A stretch of DNA of 13,662 nt from M3007 sp964392655 (GCA_964392655.1 CAYMQY010000118.1:1-13662), one strand, 5' to 3'. Numbered from the stretch's first letter, positions 5,998 to 13,351 are shown. Translations and numbers: made by a program. The notes: a model not told the origin generated them from the sequence alone.

Positions 5998-7428
5998 TTA
6001 TGCGCCCGGCATCAGCACGATTTGTTTGGTGCGCACCTTGTCGCCTTGTTGTACGCTCAGCAGGTAGTTGCCCGGACGGTTGTTGAACAAGTTGATTTGT
6101 TCGCTGAACGAACCGCCGAACTGCGGAAGGTCTTTGCTGTACACCGCACGACCCGTCACATCGAGGATGCGCACCGTTGTGGGCACGGCCTCGGCCTCGA
6201 AACGGATGTTCAGCGGGCCGAAGGTCGGATTCGGGTAAGCCTCGAAAGCCTCCAGCAGAAGCAGATTGTCCACATTCGTCGGCTCCTGACGGTCCTCGGA
6301 TTGTTTATCTTCCAGCGCTACTTTTTCTTCCTTGACGGGCGCCGTCGGCGTGTCGCAGGATTTGAATTTGGCGTCAATGTCCATTTTCACGCCCTCGCGC
6401 AGCACAGTCAGGCGGAAGGCATCGCCCGGTTCATTTTTATTGCGTTCGCGCAGCAGGTCCTGATGATCGTTCACCGGCTGCCCGTTCAGGGCCAGGATCA
6501 CGTCACCGGGCTGGATGCCGCTTTCTTTGGCGGGAGTGTCGTCAATCACGCCGGTGACACGTGCACCGCGACCTTCCACCGCATTTCCGGTGGTGTACAC
6601 GCCGATAAACACTTTGCAGGGATCGCGCTCCACCTTGTGCGAGAAATAGGTGCGGTCGGCGCTGAGTACGATTTCGGTCGGGATGTTTTTTCCGTCGCGT
6701 AGGTACACCACGGAAACGCGTTCGCCGGGTTTGCGGCCGGCCAGTACGCCGCGCAAATTCTCGCTGTCGCCAATGGTTTTTCCGTCTACCCGGATCACCA
6801 CGTCGCCTTCCTGCAAGCCGGCAGCCTCAGCGCCTTTGCCGCGGATGACGCTTTTGATGACCATACCCGCGCCGTTGCTGCCCTCGCCTTCATATACGCC
6901 GAGGATCGGGCGCTCGTTCAATTCCATTTTGGGCATGTACTCAAGAATACGCAGGCGCATTTCAGCCAGTTTTTCGTCCAGTTCCTCCATGCGCATGGTC
7001 ATTTCCTCATGCCGCCGGTCGGACGCTTCGAGTTCTTCCGCGCTGCATTTTTTGAAGCGGGCGTTGATGGTCATCTCGCGGCCGTCGCGCAGGATTTTCA
7101 TCGAAAATGCATCGCCTTGCTGGTGTTTGTCGCGTTCGCGCACCAGTTCGGATTGCGTATGCACGGGCACCCCGTCGAGGGTAAGAATCACGTCGCCGGC
7201 CTGTACGCCCGATTCCGTGGCGGGGGTGTTGTCCACCGTGTAGTCCACCTTCAGGCCATCGGATACCGAACTGGTACCCACACCGATGAACACCCGGCAG
7301 GGGTCGCCGGAATGAGCCATTTTGGAAGTTTTGAAGTGAAAAACCTGTTCCTGAGCGGGCAGAATGGCTCCGAAGAGCAGCAAGAAGGCAGCCGTAGCGG
7401 TCAATCGCTGAAAGGAAAATCGTGTCAT
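5998..7428 (-). CDS. Exported triple-PDZ protein with type IX secretion sorting domain
   Basis: The protein has 476 aa. Residues 1-25 are a signal peptide (FLLLFGAILPA) followed by Gln26. Three PDZ domains follow, at about 43-128, 173-257 and 269-358. Each has the carboxylate-binding-loop region and a GDVI stretch (ESGVQAGDVILTLDG, AAGLQEGDVVIRVDG, ESGIQPGDVILALNG). PDZ1 and PDZ3 are close copies, each bracketed by a cysteine pair (44/128 and 271/358); PDZ2 lacks cysteines. Residues 129-168 are charged and likely coiled coil. Residues 393-474 (AFEAYPNPTFGPLNIRF to QIVLM) match the type A C-terminal sorting domain used by the type IX secretion system. No protease domain is present, so it is a surface or secreted binding protein rather than an HtrA-type protease. 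I chose the ATG at 7428 because it starts the signal peptide; the frame upstream to 7692 is open but runs through a palindrome and the next gene. Confidence 0.88.
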   Translation of the reverse strand: MTRFSFQRLTATAAFLLLFGAILPAQEQVFHFKTSKMAHSGDPCRVFIGVGTSSVSDGLKVDYTVDNTPATESGVQAGDVILTLDGVPVHTQSELVRERDKHQQGDAFSMKILRDGREMTINARFKKCSAEELEASDRRHEEMTMRMEELDEKLAEMRLRILEYMPKMELNERPILGVYEGEGSNGAGMVIKSVIRGKGAEAAGLQEGDVVIRVDGKTIGDSENLRGVLAGRKPGERVSVVYLRDGKNIPTEIVLSADRTYFSHKVERDPCKVFIGVYTTGNAVEGRGARVTGVIDDTPAKESGIQPGDVILALNGQPVNDHQDLLRERNKNEPGDAFRLTVLREGVKMDIDAKFKSCDTPTAPVKEEKVALEDKQSEDRQEPTNVDNLLLLEAFEAYPNPTFGPLNIRFEAEAVPTTVRILDVTGRAVYSKDLPQFGGSFSEQINLFNNRPGNYLLSVQQGDKVRTKQIVLMPGA

Positions 7429-7515
7429 GTGCGAGAAAATTTGGTGAAAAACTGGAAGCAAAGACCGTTCGACTTCAGGAGCGTTGCATACGCGGAAAAT
7501 AATTCTTCCCGGTGC

Positions 7516-7593
7516 GGCAACAATGGCAACGTGTTGTACGCGGATCATACGGATATCCGTAGCATCCGCATACTCCGCGTTGCCATTGTTGCC
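7516..7593. repeat. 78-bp imperfect palindrome
   Basis: The outer arms 7516-7531 and 7578-7593 (GGCAACAATGGCAACG and its complement) pair perfectly. A second arm (GCGGAT near 7540-7545 with ATCCGC near 7564-7569) and a central 12-base palindrome ACGGATATCCGT (7549-7560) share the same centre at 7554.5. It lies between the glutaminyl-cyclase-like gene and the PDZ gene, both on the minus strand. It has no T tract. It may be a dispersed repeat or a processing hairpin in a shared transcript. Confidence 0.8.
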
Positions 7594-7612
7594 AAACGGG
7601 CAGGAGCAAGAT

Positions 7613-8686
7613 TTACAAAAACACCCCGGCGCCGCTGCGGTACACCACGGTAGCCACCACATGCCCCACCATGCCGAGCACGCTGCGGTCAATGATGCTC
7701 ATGTTGTCGTTGTGGGTGTGGTGGTAGGCGCCGAAGGAATTGGGCGGCGGGTTGGGGATGCTGATGATGTCTACCATGGGTATTTGTGTGCCGCGTACAA
7801 CGAACACGTGGTCGTCGGTGACGTAGCCGCCGGGGGTGTTCGGGAAGTAACTGCCGTAGCCGAGTTCGGCGGCAATGTTCCAGATTTCGGACTGCACCCG
7901 CGGCGCATTTTGTGTGGAGTAACTCTCCTTGGGGAAAACCGCCCCCCGGGCACCCACCATGTCGAGCAGGATGCCGAATTGCGCAGTGTAGCCGGGCTTG
8001 TGCGGGGTACGCGCCCAATGCTGCGAGCCGAGGCACCAGGTCAGGGTTTTGGCTTCGTTGGTAGCCTGAGCCATGATGGACTGTCCGGCTTCCTGGCCAC
8101 GGTCGTCGCCGAGGTCTTCGGCGTCGAAGCAGATGAGATCCACACCTACGTCTACGGGATTTGCCTGCAACAGGCGGGAAATTTCGAGCAACACCGCCAC
8201 ACCACTGGCCCCGTCGTCGGCGCCGAGAATGGGCTTGTCTTTGTCTTTGGAATCCTTGTCGCCGATGTGCCGGCTGTCCCAGTGGGCCGAGAGCAGGATG
8301 CGTTTGGGCAGTTCGGGTTTGTACTGGGCAATGATATTCACGGCGTCGCGCGGGCCGAAGTAGGTCTGCGCGGTGAATTTTTGCTCCACTACGGTCATGC
8401 CCATGCGGGTAAACTCGGCGACCAACCAGGCTGCACATTTTTTATGGGCCGGCGTACCGGGTACGCGTGGGCCGAAGTCCACCTGCTTTTGGACAAACGC
8501 ATACGCCGAGTCGGGGCTGAATGCCGGCACGTTCACGGTCACTGCCGGTTTGTCCGGCGTAGCGGGCTGTTCGGCGGGATCGGGTTTATTGGGCAGGTAC
8601 CGAAGCAGGTACGGTACCGCAAATGCCGCGAGGAGCAGCACGACGAGCCAGAAGCGTTTGTTGCGGAGTAGACTGTTGCTTGCCAT
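7613..8686 (-). CDS. M28 metallopeptidase family, glutaminyl-peptide cyclotransferase-like
   Basis: The protein has 357 aa. Residues 12-30 form an uncleaved membrane anchor, so the enzyme domain likely faces the periplasm. M28 features appear in order: SAHWDSR (His135, Asp137), GADDGASG (Asp158), FDAEDLGD (Glu190, Asp191), LGSQHWA (219-225), LLDMVGA (240-246), TDDHVFVVRG (290-299) and HHTHNDN (His323). The LGSQHW, DDH-RG and HT--DN stretches resemble glutaminyl cyclases such as the human QPCT enzyme, where one zinc is held by Asp, Glu and His. The likely reaction is cyclisation of N-terminal Gln to pyroglutamate with loss of ammonia. Four exported proteins in this window have Gln at the predicted mature N-terminus. 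An aminopeptidase role cannot be excluded from sequence alone. The gene follows the 436-aa gene after 75 bases and precedes the PDZ gene on the same strand. Confidence 0.82.
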   Translation of the reverse strand: MASNSLLRNKRFWLVVLLLAAFAVPYLLRYLPNKPDPAEQPATPDKPAVTVNVPAFSPDSAYAFVQKQVDFGPRVPGTPAHKKCAAWLVAEFTRMGMTVVEQKFTAQTYFGPRDAVNIIAQYKPELPKRILLSAHWDSRHIGDKDSKDKDKPILGADDGASGVAVLLEISRLLQANPVDVGVDLICFDAEDLGDDRGQEAGQSIMAQATNEAKTLTWCLGSQHWARTPHKPGYTAQFGILLDMVGARGAVFPKESYSTQNAPRVQSEIWNIAAELGYGSYFPNTPGGYVTDDHVFVVRGTQIPMVDIISIPNPPPNSFGAYHHTHNDNMSIIDRSVLGMVGHVVATVVYRSGAGVFL

Positions 8687-8761
8687 GTGGGAAAAGATTC
8701 CGGGTTGGGAAAGTAGTTTGAATAAACGGGTCGATAAACTGTTTTCAGGGGGATTTTATTC

Positions 8762-10072
8762 TTAGTTGAACGTCAGATTTCGCACCATTTCAAGAAAACT
8801 TTTGGCAAACAACGGCATGGAACTGAAGTCAAGTTGGTTCGAGTCGAGACGCAGGCGTGGGTATTCGCTGCGGTTATTTTCGACAATAGTGCGGATGGCC
8901 TGCTGGATCGGGCGTTTGTCGGGCAGACCGTTCGGCGTGGTGTAGGTCGGGAAGCCGAGGTTTCGGAAAAATCCGGTTTCCGTGATCTGGAAAAAAAGGT
9001 GAAACAGATCGCGGTCGGGTTTGGGCGGTACATTCTGGAACAGGGCGTTGCCGACAATGTACTGCGGAATGGCCAGCGCCAGTTCGAGGTGGTTCTGGCT
9101 GAGGTGCCACTCCATATTGGGCAGTTCGCCGTCGATGAGCGCCACTATGCGGTCGTGGTTGGCGGGCGGATTCACGCCGAAAGTGCTGCGCGTGCGGTAC
9201 AGTTCGCGTAAAACCTGCTCTTTCGGGCGGTCGAGAATTTTCTGAAATTCCTTGCGCAGCGCAATGATCTTCAACTGGTTGGTGCGTTCGTCCTTGGTGA
9301 AATAAATGCCGTAGATTTTTTCCAGCACATCCATCACGAAGCCTTCGGGGCGCAGCAGGTAGTCGAGTCGCAAGGCCAGCGCCAGCAGCAGGTAAGCGTA
9401 GCCGCCGGGGAATTTGTTGGGGTCGGGGTCGGCTTTGTCCATCAGCGCAAGGGCCGATGTGATTTGCTCGCAGAGGTATTCGTACTTGACGGTTTTTTCC
9501 GCCTCCGGAATTTCCGCTCCGGGCAAGAGGTCCACGGGGTGCAGGGTGCTGAATTCGTCAATGAGCAGGTCGTCCTGCTTGTCGGCATGAATGGCCAGTT
9601 CGCGTAGCGCATGCAACAGTTTCAGGGGGGAAGCATCCACGCCGGGCGTGTCGAAGCGCAGGGTGAGGATGTTGTCGGGCGAGAGGGCGAAGCGGCAAAA
9701 GCGGAGGCTGTAGTTGTACTCCATGAGCCGGCGAAGGAAACCCACGTTCAGGTCGTCGGCGCGGGCCACCTTGCTTTCGGCCAGTACTTTTTCGGGAGAA
9801 GCCGTGCCGGTAATGCGTTGCGACCCCTGCTGAATTTCAAAATGCAAGGCGCCGTTTTCCTGTTTCCAGCGCACGTTGTCGAGGCTGTCGTCGCGCAGGT
9901 AGACAAGAAATTCACCGTAGGCATTCAGGTGTTCGCCCTTGTCGAACAGTTCGATGGAGCGGTTCCAGGCAGCCACCTGGTCGTCCGACTTGAACGCGTC
10001 GGTGTAACGCCCGAACGGAATGTCCGGTAAGGCCGGCCGGGATTTGCCAAAAAGTTTTTCGAAAAAACTCAT
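8762..10072 (-). CDS. Cytoplasmic protein of unknown function, possible YbjN-like domain
   Basis: The protein has 436 aa and no signal peptide or membrane helix. Residues 70-175 (ALHFEIQQGSQRITGTAS, FLRRLMEYNYSLRFCRFAL, TLRFDTPG, LRELAIHADKQDDLLIDEF) have the alternating strand and helix look of YbjN/CesT-type chaperone folds; I am not certain of this. Residues 196-345 are mostly helical. Residues 350-430 hold FFQITETGFFRNLGFPTY, and no catalytic motif is seen. The frame is open upstream to 10753, but that part lies antisense to the GSCFA gene. The ATG at 10072 (MSFFEKLFGK) is a natural start and leaves a 73-base divergent promoter region shared with the GSCFA gene. Function unknown. Confidence 0.75.
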   Translation of the reverse strand: MSFFEKLFGKSRPALPDIPFGRYTDAFKSDDQVAAWNRSIELFDKGEHLNAYGEFLVYLRDDSLDNVRWKQENGALHFEIQQGSQRITGTASPEKVLAESKVARADDLNVGFLRRLMEYNYSLRFCRFALSPDNILTLRFDTPGVDASPLKLLHALRELAIHADKQDDLLIDEFSTLHPVDLLPGAEIPEAEKTVKYEYLCEQITSALALMDKADPDPNKFPGGYAYLLLALALRLDYLLRPEGFVMDVLEKIYGIYFTKDERTNQLKIIALRKEFQKILDRPKEQVLRELYRTRSTFGVNPPANHDRIVALIDGELPNMEWHLSQNHLELALAIPQYIVGNALFQNVPPKPDRDLFHLFFQITETGFFRNLGFPTYTTPNGLPDKRPIQQAIRTIVENNRSEYPRLRLDSNQLDFSSMPLFAKSFLEMVRNLTFN

Positions 10073-10145
10073 GCGGAGTATTTCAGGAAGGTGTCGAAAA
10101 AAGCGGCGTAAAAGTAGCAAGTTTGCCGGGAAAAAAGGGTTTGCC
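10073..10145. promoter_or_regulatory. Divergent promoter region with a candidate -7 box
   Basis: These 73 bases separate two divergent start codons and must hold the promoters of both genes. On the minus strand TACTTTTA (10109-10116) fits the Bacteroidota -7 box TAnnTTTG with one change, 36 bases before the 436-aa gene start. On the plus strand CAAGTTTG (near 10118-10125) is a weaker match for the GSCFA gene. The two candidates nearly touch, so transcription in one direction may affect the other. Confidence 0.4.
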
Positions 10146-11144
10146 ATGAAAACGTTTCGGACCATAGTGCCCGGCCAGGAGGCGCCGTTCGGCATCGCGC
10201 ACACAGACCGTATGTTGCTGATCGGCTCGTGTTTCACCGAACACATCGGCACGCGGCTGGTGGCGGGTAAATTCCCGACGCTTGCCAATCCGCGCGGCAT
10301 TGTGTACAACCCGGTGTCCATCGCCCGCACCTTGCATGCGCTGCAACAGTCTGATTTTGACCCGGAAAACACCCTGTTCGAGCACCAGGGTCTCTGGCAC
10401 AGTTGGGAACACCACGGCCGATTTTCGCACCCCGACCGGGATACGGCGGCTGAAAAAATGCGGGTGGCGCACCGCCAGGCCGCGGCATTTCTGGAAACCG
10501 CCAACCGCCTGCTCCTCACGCTCGGCACGGCGCAGGTGTTTGCCCTGCGGGAAACCGGGCAGGTGGTGGCCAACAACCACAAGGTACCTGCCGACCGGTT
10601 TGCACAGCGCCGGCTTGGCGTGGCGGAAACTGTGGACGTGCTTGCAGAAGCGTTGTTGCCCTTGCATGCCGCGATGCCCGGGCTTCGGGTTGTGCTGACC
10701 GTCAGTCCGGTGCGGCACCTGCGCAGCGGATTTGTGGAAAACCAGCGCAGCAAGGCCGTACTCGTACTCGCCTGCGCCGAACTCTGCGAGCGCTTCGAGT
10801 TCGTCCACTACTTCCCGGCCTACGAACTGCTGCTCGACGACCTGCGCGACTACCGGTTTTATGCCGACGATATGCTACACCCCTCCGTCGCAGCGGTGGA
10901 CTATATTTGGGAATATTTTTCCGACACGTATTTTTCCCTGGAAACCCGGCGCCTGCTGGAGCGGATTGCCAAAATACAGGCAGCCGCCCGGCACCGGCCT
11001 TTTCACCCCGAAAGTCCGGAGCACCGGGCCTTTGCCAAGCGGCAGATGGAGCAGATCGGGGAGTTGCAGGGGGAATATCCGCAGCTGGATTTTTCTCAGG
11101 AAGTGGTTGGGTTCGAGGGGGAAGAAACTGAAAAACCAGTCTGA
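10146..11144 (+). CDS. GSCFA-domain protein
   Basis: The protein has 332 aa. The family's name-giving stretch is LLIGSCFTEHIG (24-35). The flanking blocks FRTIVPG (4-10), NPRGIVYNPVSIA (48-60), TLGTAQVFALRETGQVVAN (125-143), LTVSPVRHLRSGF (184-196) and DYRFYADDMLHPS (235-247) all fit. GSCFA proteins are thought to relate to SGNH hydrolases; Ser28 with Asp242 and His245 would be the equivalent residues, but the substrate is not known. The stretch NNHKVP (143-148) has Asn where family members I recall have Cys. The ATG at 10146 is chosen because the family begins close to FRTIVP; the frame upstream runs antisense to the 436-aa gene. No signal peptide, so probably cytoplasmic. Confidence 0.85.
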   Translation: MKTFRTIVPGQEAPFGIAHTDRMLLIGSCFTEHIGTRLVAGKFPTLANPRGIVYNPVSIARTLHALQQSDFDPENTLFEHQGLWHSWEHHGRFSHPDRDTAAEKMRVAHRQAAAFLETANRLLLTLGTAQVFALRETGQVVANNHKVPADRFAQRRLGVAETVDVLAEALLPLHAAMPGLRVVLTVSPVRHLRSGFVENQRSKAVLVLACAELCERFEFVHYFPAYELLLDDLRDYRFYADDMLHPSVAAVDYIWEYFSDTYFSLETRRLLERIAKIQAAARHRPFHPESPEHRAFAKRQMEQIGELQGEYPQLDFSQEVVGFEGEETEKPV

Positions 11145-11161
11145 TTGAAAAATACCCAAAA

Positions 11162-11426
11162 TCAGGTGCCGACTCCGGCCACTGTCGCCGGCTCCACCAC
11201 CGGGTACAGCAATGCCCGCACGGAAAGGTCTTCGTCCAAGGCCTCCCAATGAATGCCTGTGCCCTTTCCGATCAACCGCCAGTTTGCCCGTTCCGCCGCA
11301 GTGGCTGCTGCCAAACGCGGGAACCAGGAGTATGGCACGCCGAGTTCTCTGCCGTCGTTCAACAGGACATAAAACTTATGCGACTCGATTCGGACAGAGA
11401 CTGCTTTTGGATATTCAATGCTCAAA
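11162..11426 (-). CDS. DUF2442-domain protein, 5' end cut by assembly gap
   Basis: The readable frame gives DUF2442 blocks: FYVLLNDGRELGVPYSWFPR, then AERANWRLIGKGTGIHWEAL and DEDLSVRALL. The visible frame has only a TTG at 11425 as possible start next to the N run. The same bases recur after the gap and continue upstream to an ATG at 11589. Joining the two edges gives one protein of 90 aa starting MTTLSIEYPKAVSV. That start overlaps the end of the DUF4160 gene by 20 bases, so translation is probably coupled. DUF2442 proteins are small and often sit beside DUF4160 proteins; the pair has been proposed as toxin-antitoxin-like, without a proven mechanism. The gene converges on the GSCFA gene with 17 bases between stops. 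Confidence 0.85.
11372..11426. repeat. 55-base gap-edge duplicate, left copy
   Basis: This stretch is identical to 11527-11581 and ends exactly at the N run. Both copies lie inside the same DUF2442 reading frame. It is best read as one piece of DNA present at the ends of two contigs, not a biological repeat. Confidence 0.9.
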
Positions 11427-11526
11427 NNNNNNNNNNNNNNNNNNNNNNNNNNNNNNNNNNNNNNNNNNNNNNNNNNNNNNNNNNNNNNNNNNNNNNNNNN
11501 NNNNNNNNNNNNNNNNNNNNNNNNNN
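11427..11526. other. Scaffold gap of 100 N
   Basis: Exactly 100 N, a usual placeholder for a gap of unknown size. The identical 55-base edges suggest that the real gap is zero and that the contigs overlap. Confidence 0.97.
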
Positions 11527-11581
11527 AAACTTATGCGACTCGATTCGGACAGAGACTGCTTTTGGATATTCAATGCTCAAA
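11527..11581. repeat. 55-base gap-edge duplicate, right copy
   Basis: Identical to 11372-11426 and begins exactly after the N run. See the left copy. Confidence 0.9.
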
Positions 11582-11589
11582 GTGGTCAT
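11527..11589 (-). CDS. 5' fragment of the DUF2442 gene
   Basis: These 21 codons start at the ATG 11589-11587 and encode MTTLSIEYPKAVSVRIESHK plus Phe, then run into the N. They carry the true start of the DUF2442 gene whose remainder is at 11162-11426. The first 20 bases overlap the 3' end of the DUF4160 gene in another frame. Confidence 0.8.
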
Positions 11590-11806
11590 GCCATTCCTGT
11601 TTAAAATTTTCCTGATGTTTGGTGACGATTTCACGCACCTGTCTCTCTTCTGCACTGGTAAACCCGTCCATGTAATCTTTCTCAATCGGGTCAATCCAGT
11701 ACTTACCTTCTGCATCTCCTTTTTCAATATGCACATGCGGAGGCTCACTGCCTTCATTGCTGTAAAAAAAGAAACGAAAGCCCAAGAGTCGCAGAATGGT
11801 AGGCAT
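11570..11806 (-). CDS. DUF4160-domain protein
   Basis: The protein has 78 aa. It shows the family core: MPTILRLLGFRFFFYS, then EPPHVHIEKG (21-30), where the PPHVH block is the signature, then KYWIDPI (35-41) and a charged helical C-terminus. The family's function is not established; proposals of a toxin-antitoxin role rest on its usual pairing with DUF2442. Here that partner follows with a 20-base overlap. The start at 11806 matches the family's usual N-terminus. A good -7 box lies 18 bases upstream. The pair sits between genes of central function, as small accessory modules often do. Confidence 0.88.
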   Translation of the reverse strand: MPTILRLLGFRFFFYSNEGSEPPHVHIEKGDAEGKYWIDPIEKDYMDGFTSAEERQVREIVTKHQENFKQEWHDHFEH

Positions 11807-11823
11807 GGGTTACAATTTTGTTG

Positions 11824-11831
11824 CAAAAATA
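11824..11831 (-). promoter_or_regulatory. Candidate -7 box for DUF4160/DUF2442
   Basis: The minus strand reads TATTTTTG, a full match to TAnnTTTG, 17 bases before the DUF4160 start codon. No clear -33 TTTG was found at the expected distance. The short leader would suit a compact two-gene transcript. Confidence 0.5.
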
Positions 11832-11948
11832 AGGTGGCACAATCGGCTTTGCACAGGTTTTTTATGCGAGCTCCGACAACCTGAAATCTGGTATGCAGTA
11901 TGCAACCCGGCGACTGAATTTTAAACACGCTTTTAGACCCGCTTGCCC

Positions 11949-11956
11949 TATCTTTG
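11949..11956 (+). promoter_or_regulatory. Candidate -7 box for UDP-glucose dehydrogenase
   Basis: TATCTTTG fully matches the Bacteroidota -7 consensus TAnnTTTG and lies 39 bases before the ugd start codon. The upstream TTTT runs (11919-11922 and 11931-11934) are not at the usual -33 spacing. It suggests that ugd is transcribed from its own promoter. Confidence 0.55.
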
Positions 11957-11995
11957 CCGCCCATTTTTAAACACTTCGACAAAACACTGGAATAC

Positions 11996-13336
11996 ATGAA
12001 TATTGCCGTCGTCGGTACCGGTTACGTAGGTTTGGTAACGGGCACCTGCTTTGCCGAAACGGGCAACAACGTCATCTGTGTGGACAACAACGAACAAAAA
12101 GTGCACCGCCTGAAAAACGGGGAAGTTCCGATTTACGAGCCGGGCCTTGACGTACTGTTCGACCGCAATACCAAGGAAGGCCGCCTGCATTTTACCACCA
12201 ACCTGCGCGAGGCGGTGGACGCCAGCCAGATTATTTTCCTGGCCCTGCCCACGCCTCCGGGCGAAGACGGCAGCGCCGACCTGTCGTACATCATGGGGGT
12301 GGCGCGCGAGTTGTCGGGTATGATTGCTGACTACAAGGTCATCGTGGACAAAAGCACGGTGCCCGTGGGCACGGCGGAAAAGGTGGCGACCATCATGGCC
12401 GAAAAACTGCCGAAAAAACTGTTCGACGTGGTATCCAATCCCGAATTCCTGCGCGAGGGCGTGGCGGTGGAGGATTTTCTCAAACCCGATCGCGTAGTGG
12501 TGGGAACCCGCAGCGAAAAAGCCCGTAAGGTGATGCGCCAGTTGTACGAGCCGTTTGTGCGGCAAGGCAACCCGATTTATTTCATGGACGAGCGCTCCGC
12601 CGAGATGACCAAGTACGCCGCCAATTCGTACCTCGCCACGCGCATTTCGTTTATGAACGAGATCGCCAACCTCTGCGAAAAACTCGGCGCCAACGTGGAT
12701 CAGGTGCGCATCGGCATGGGTAGCGACAGCCGTATCGGCAAGCGCTTCCTGTTTCCGGGCATCGGCTACGGCGGCTCCTGTTTCCCCAAAGACGTGCAGG
12801 CCCTGGCCAAAACCGCCAGCGAGAACAGTTACGATTTCAAAATCCTGAAATCGGTGATGAAGGTGAACGGCATTCAAAAAGGCGTGCTGACCAAAAAGAT
12901 TCGCCGATTTTTCAAAAACGACCTCACCGGGCGCACAGTGGCCGTCTGGGGTCTGGCTTTCAAACCCAACACCGACGACATTCGCGAGGCGCCGGCTCTG
13001 GTCATCATGGACGAGTTGCTGGCCGCCGGCGCGCGGGTTCAGGTGTTCGACCCCGAAGCCATGCCGAACGTCAAGGCAATTTACGGCGACCGGGTCGTGT
13101 TTGCCGGCACCATGTACGACGCGCTTAAAAACGCGGATTGCCTCGTCATCGCCACCGAATGGGGCGAGTTCCGCACGCCGGATTTTGACAAAATGGCCAA
13201 CCTGCTCCGCGAGCCGGTCATCTTCGACGGCCGCAATGTGTACGACGTGGAGCAAATGAAAGCCCTCGGGTTTCAGTATGTCAGCATCGGCAGGCCCAAG
13301 GTGAAAGGGAAAAAGCGAATGATGAATGATGAATGA
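11996..13336 (+). CDS. ugd: UDP-glucose 6-dehydrogenase
   Basis: The protein has 446 aa, normal for the bacterial enzyme, which oxidises UDP-glucose to UDP-glucuronate with two NAD+ in the cytoplasm, feeding polysaccharide and surface glycan synthesis. The N-terminal Rossmann motif is VGTGYVG (6-12). The substrate and catalytic blocks follow: STVPVGT (120-126), NPEFLREG (148-155, Glu151), EMTKYAANSYLA (203-214, Lys206, Asn210), GIGYGGSCFPKD (255-266) with the catalytic Cys262 and Asp266, then WGLAFKPNTDDIREAP (318-333). The start at 11996 places the Rossmann strand at residue 2, as usual; the frame upstream is open for 14 more codons without sense. The last residues (RMMNDE) are encoded by a 7-base tandem repeat. 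No glycosyltransferase genes are next to it here. Confidence 0.96.
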   Translation: MNIAVVGTGYVGLVTGTCFAETGNNVICVDNNEQKVHRLKNGEVPIYEPGLDVLFDRNTKEGRLHFTTNLREAVDASQIIFLALPTPPGEDGSADLSYIMGVARELSGMIADYKVIVDKSTVPVGTAEKVATIMAEKLPKKLFDVVSNPEFLREGVAVEDFLKPDRVVVGTRSEKARKVMRQLYEPFVRQGNPIYFMDERSAEMTKYAANSYLATRISFMNEIANLCEKLGANVDQVRIGMGSDSRIGKRFLFPGIGYGGSCFPKDVQALAKTASENSYDFKILKSVMKVNGIQKGVLTKKIRRFFKNDLTGRTVAVWGLAFKPNTDDIREAPALVIMDELLAAGARVQVFDPEAMPNVKAIYGDRVVFAGTMYDALKNADCLVIATEWGEFRTPDFDKMANLLREPVIFDGRNVYDVEQMKALGFQYVSIGRPKVKGKKRMMNDE

Positions 13337-13351
13337 CGAATGATGAATGAT
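13317..13351 (+). repeat. 7-base tandem repeat across the ugd stop codon
   Basis: Five units of GAATGAT, the third reading GAATGAC, start inside the last codons of ugd and run past its stop at 13334-13336. Because 7 is not a multiple of 3, all three frames meet TGA within the array, so changes in copy number would only alter the last few residues. Confidence 0.9.

Noticed and set aside
7484..8671. Plus-strand open frame of 395 codons opposite the M28 gene
   Set aside because: It begins in the palindrome, mirrors the M28 gene and is rich in His, Val and Gly without recognisable domains.
10020..10145. Longer GSCFA protein starting upstream at 10020
   Set aside because: The added part is basic, overlaps the opposite gene's start and does not fit the family N-terminus.
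11807..11948. Extra small gene upstream of DUF4160
   Set aside because: No frame shows protein-like composition; only promoter-like boxes are seen.
11948..13255. Long antisense open frame (435 codons) opposite ugd
   Set aside because: ugd is certain by its motifs. The antisense frame shows no family features and follows from the codon bias of the sense gene.
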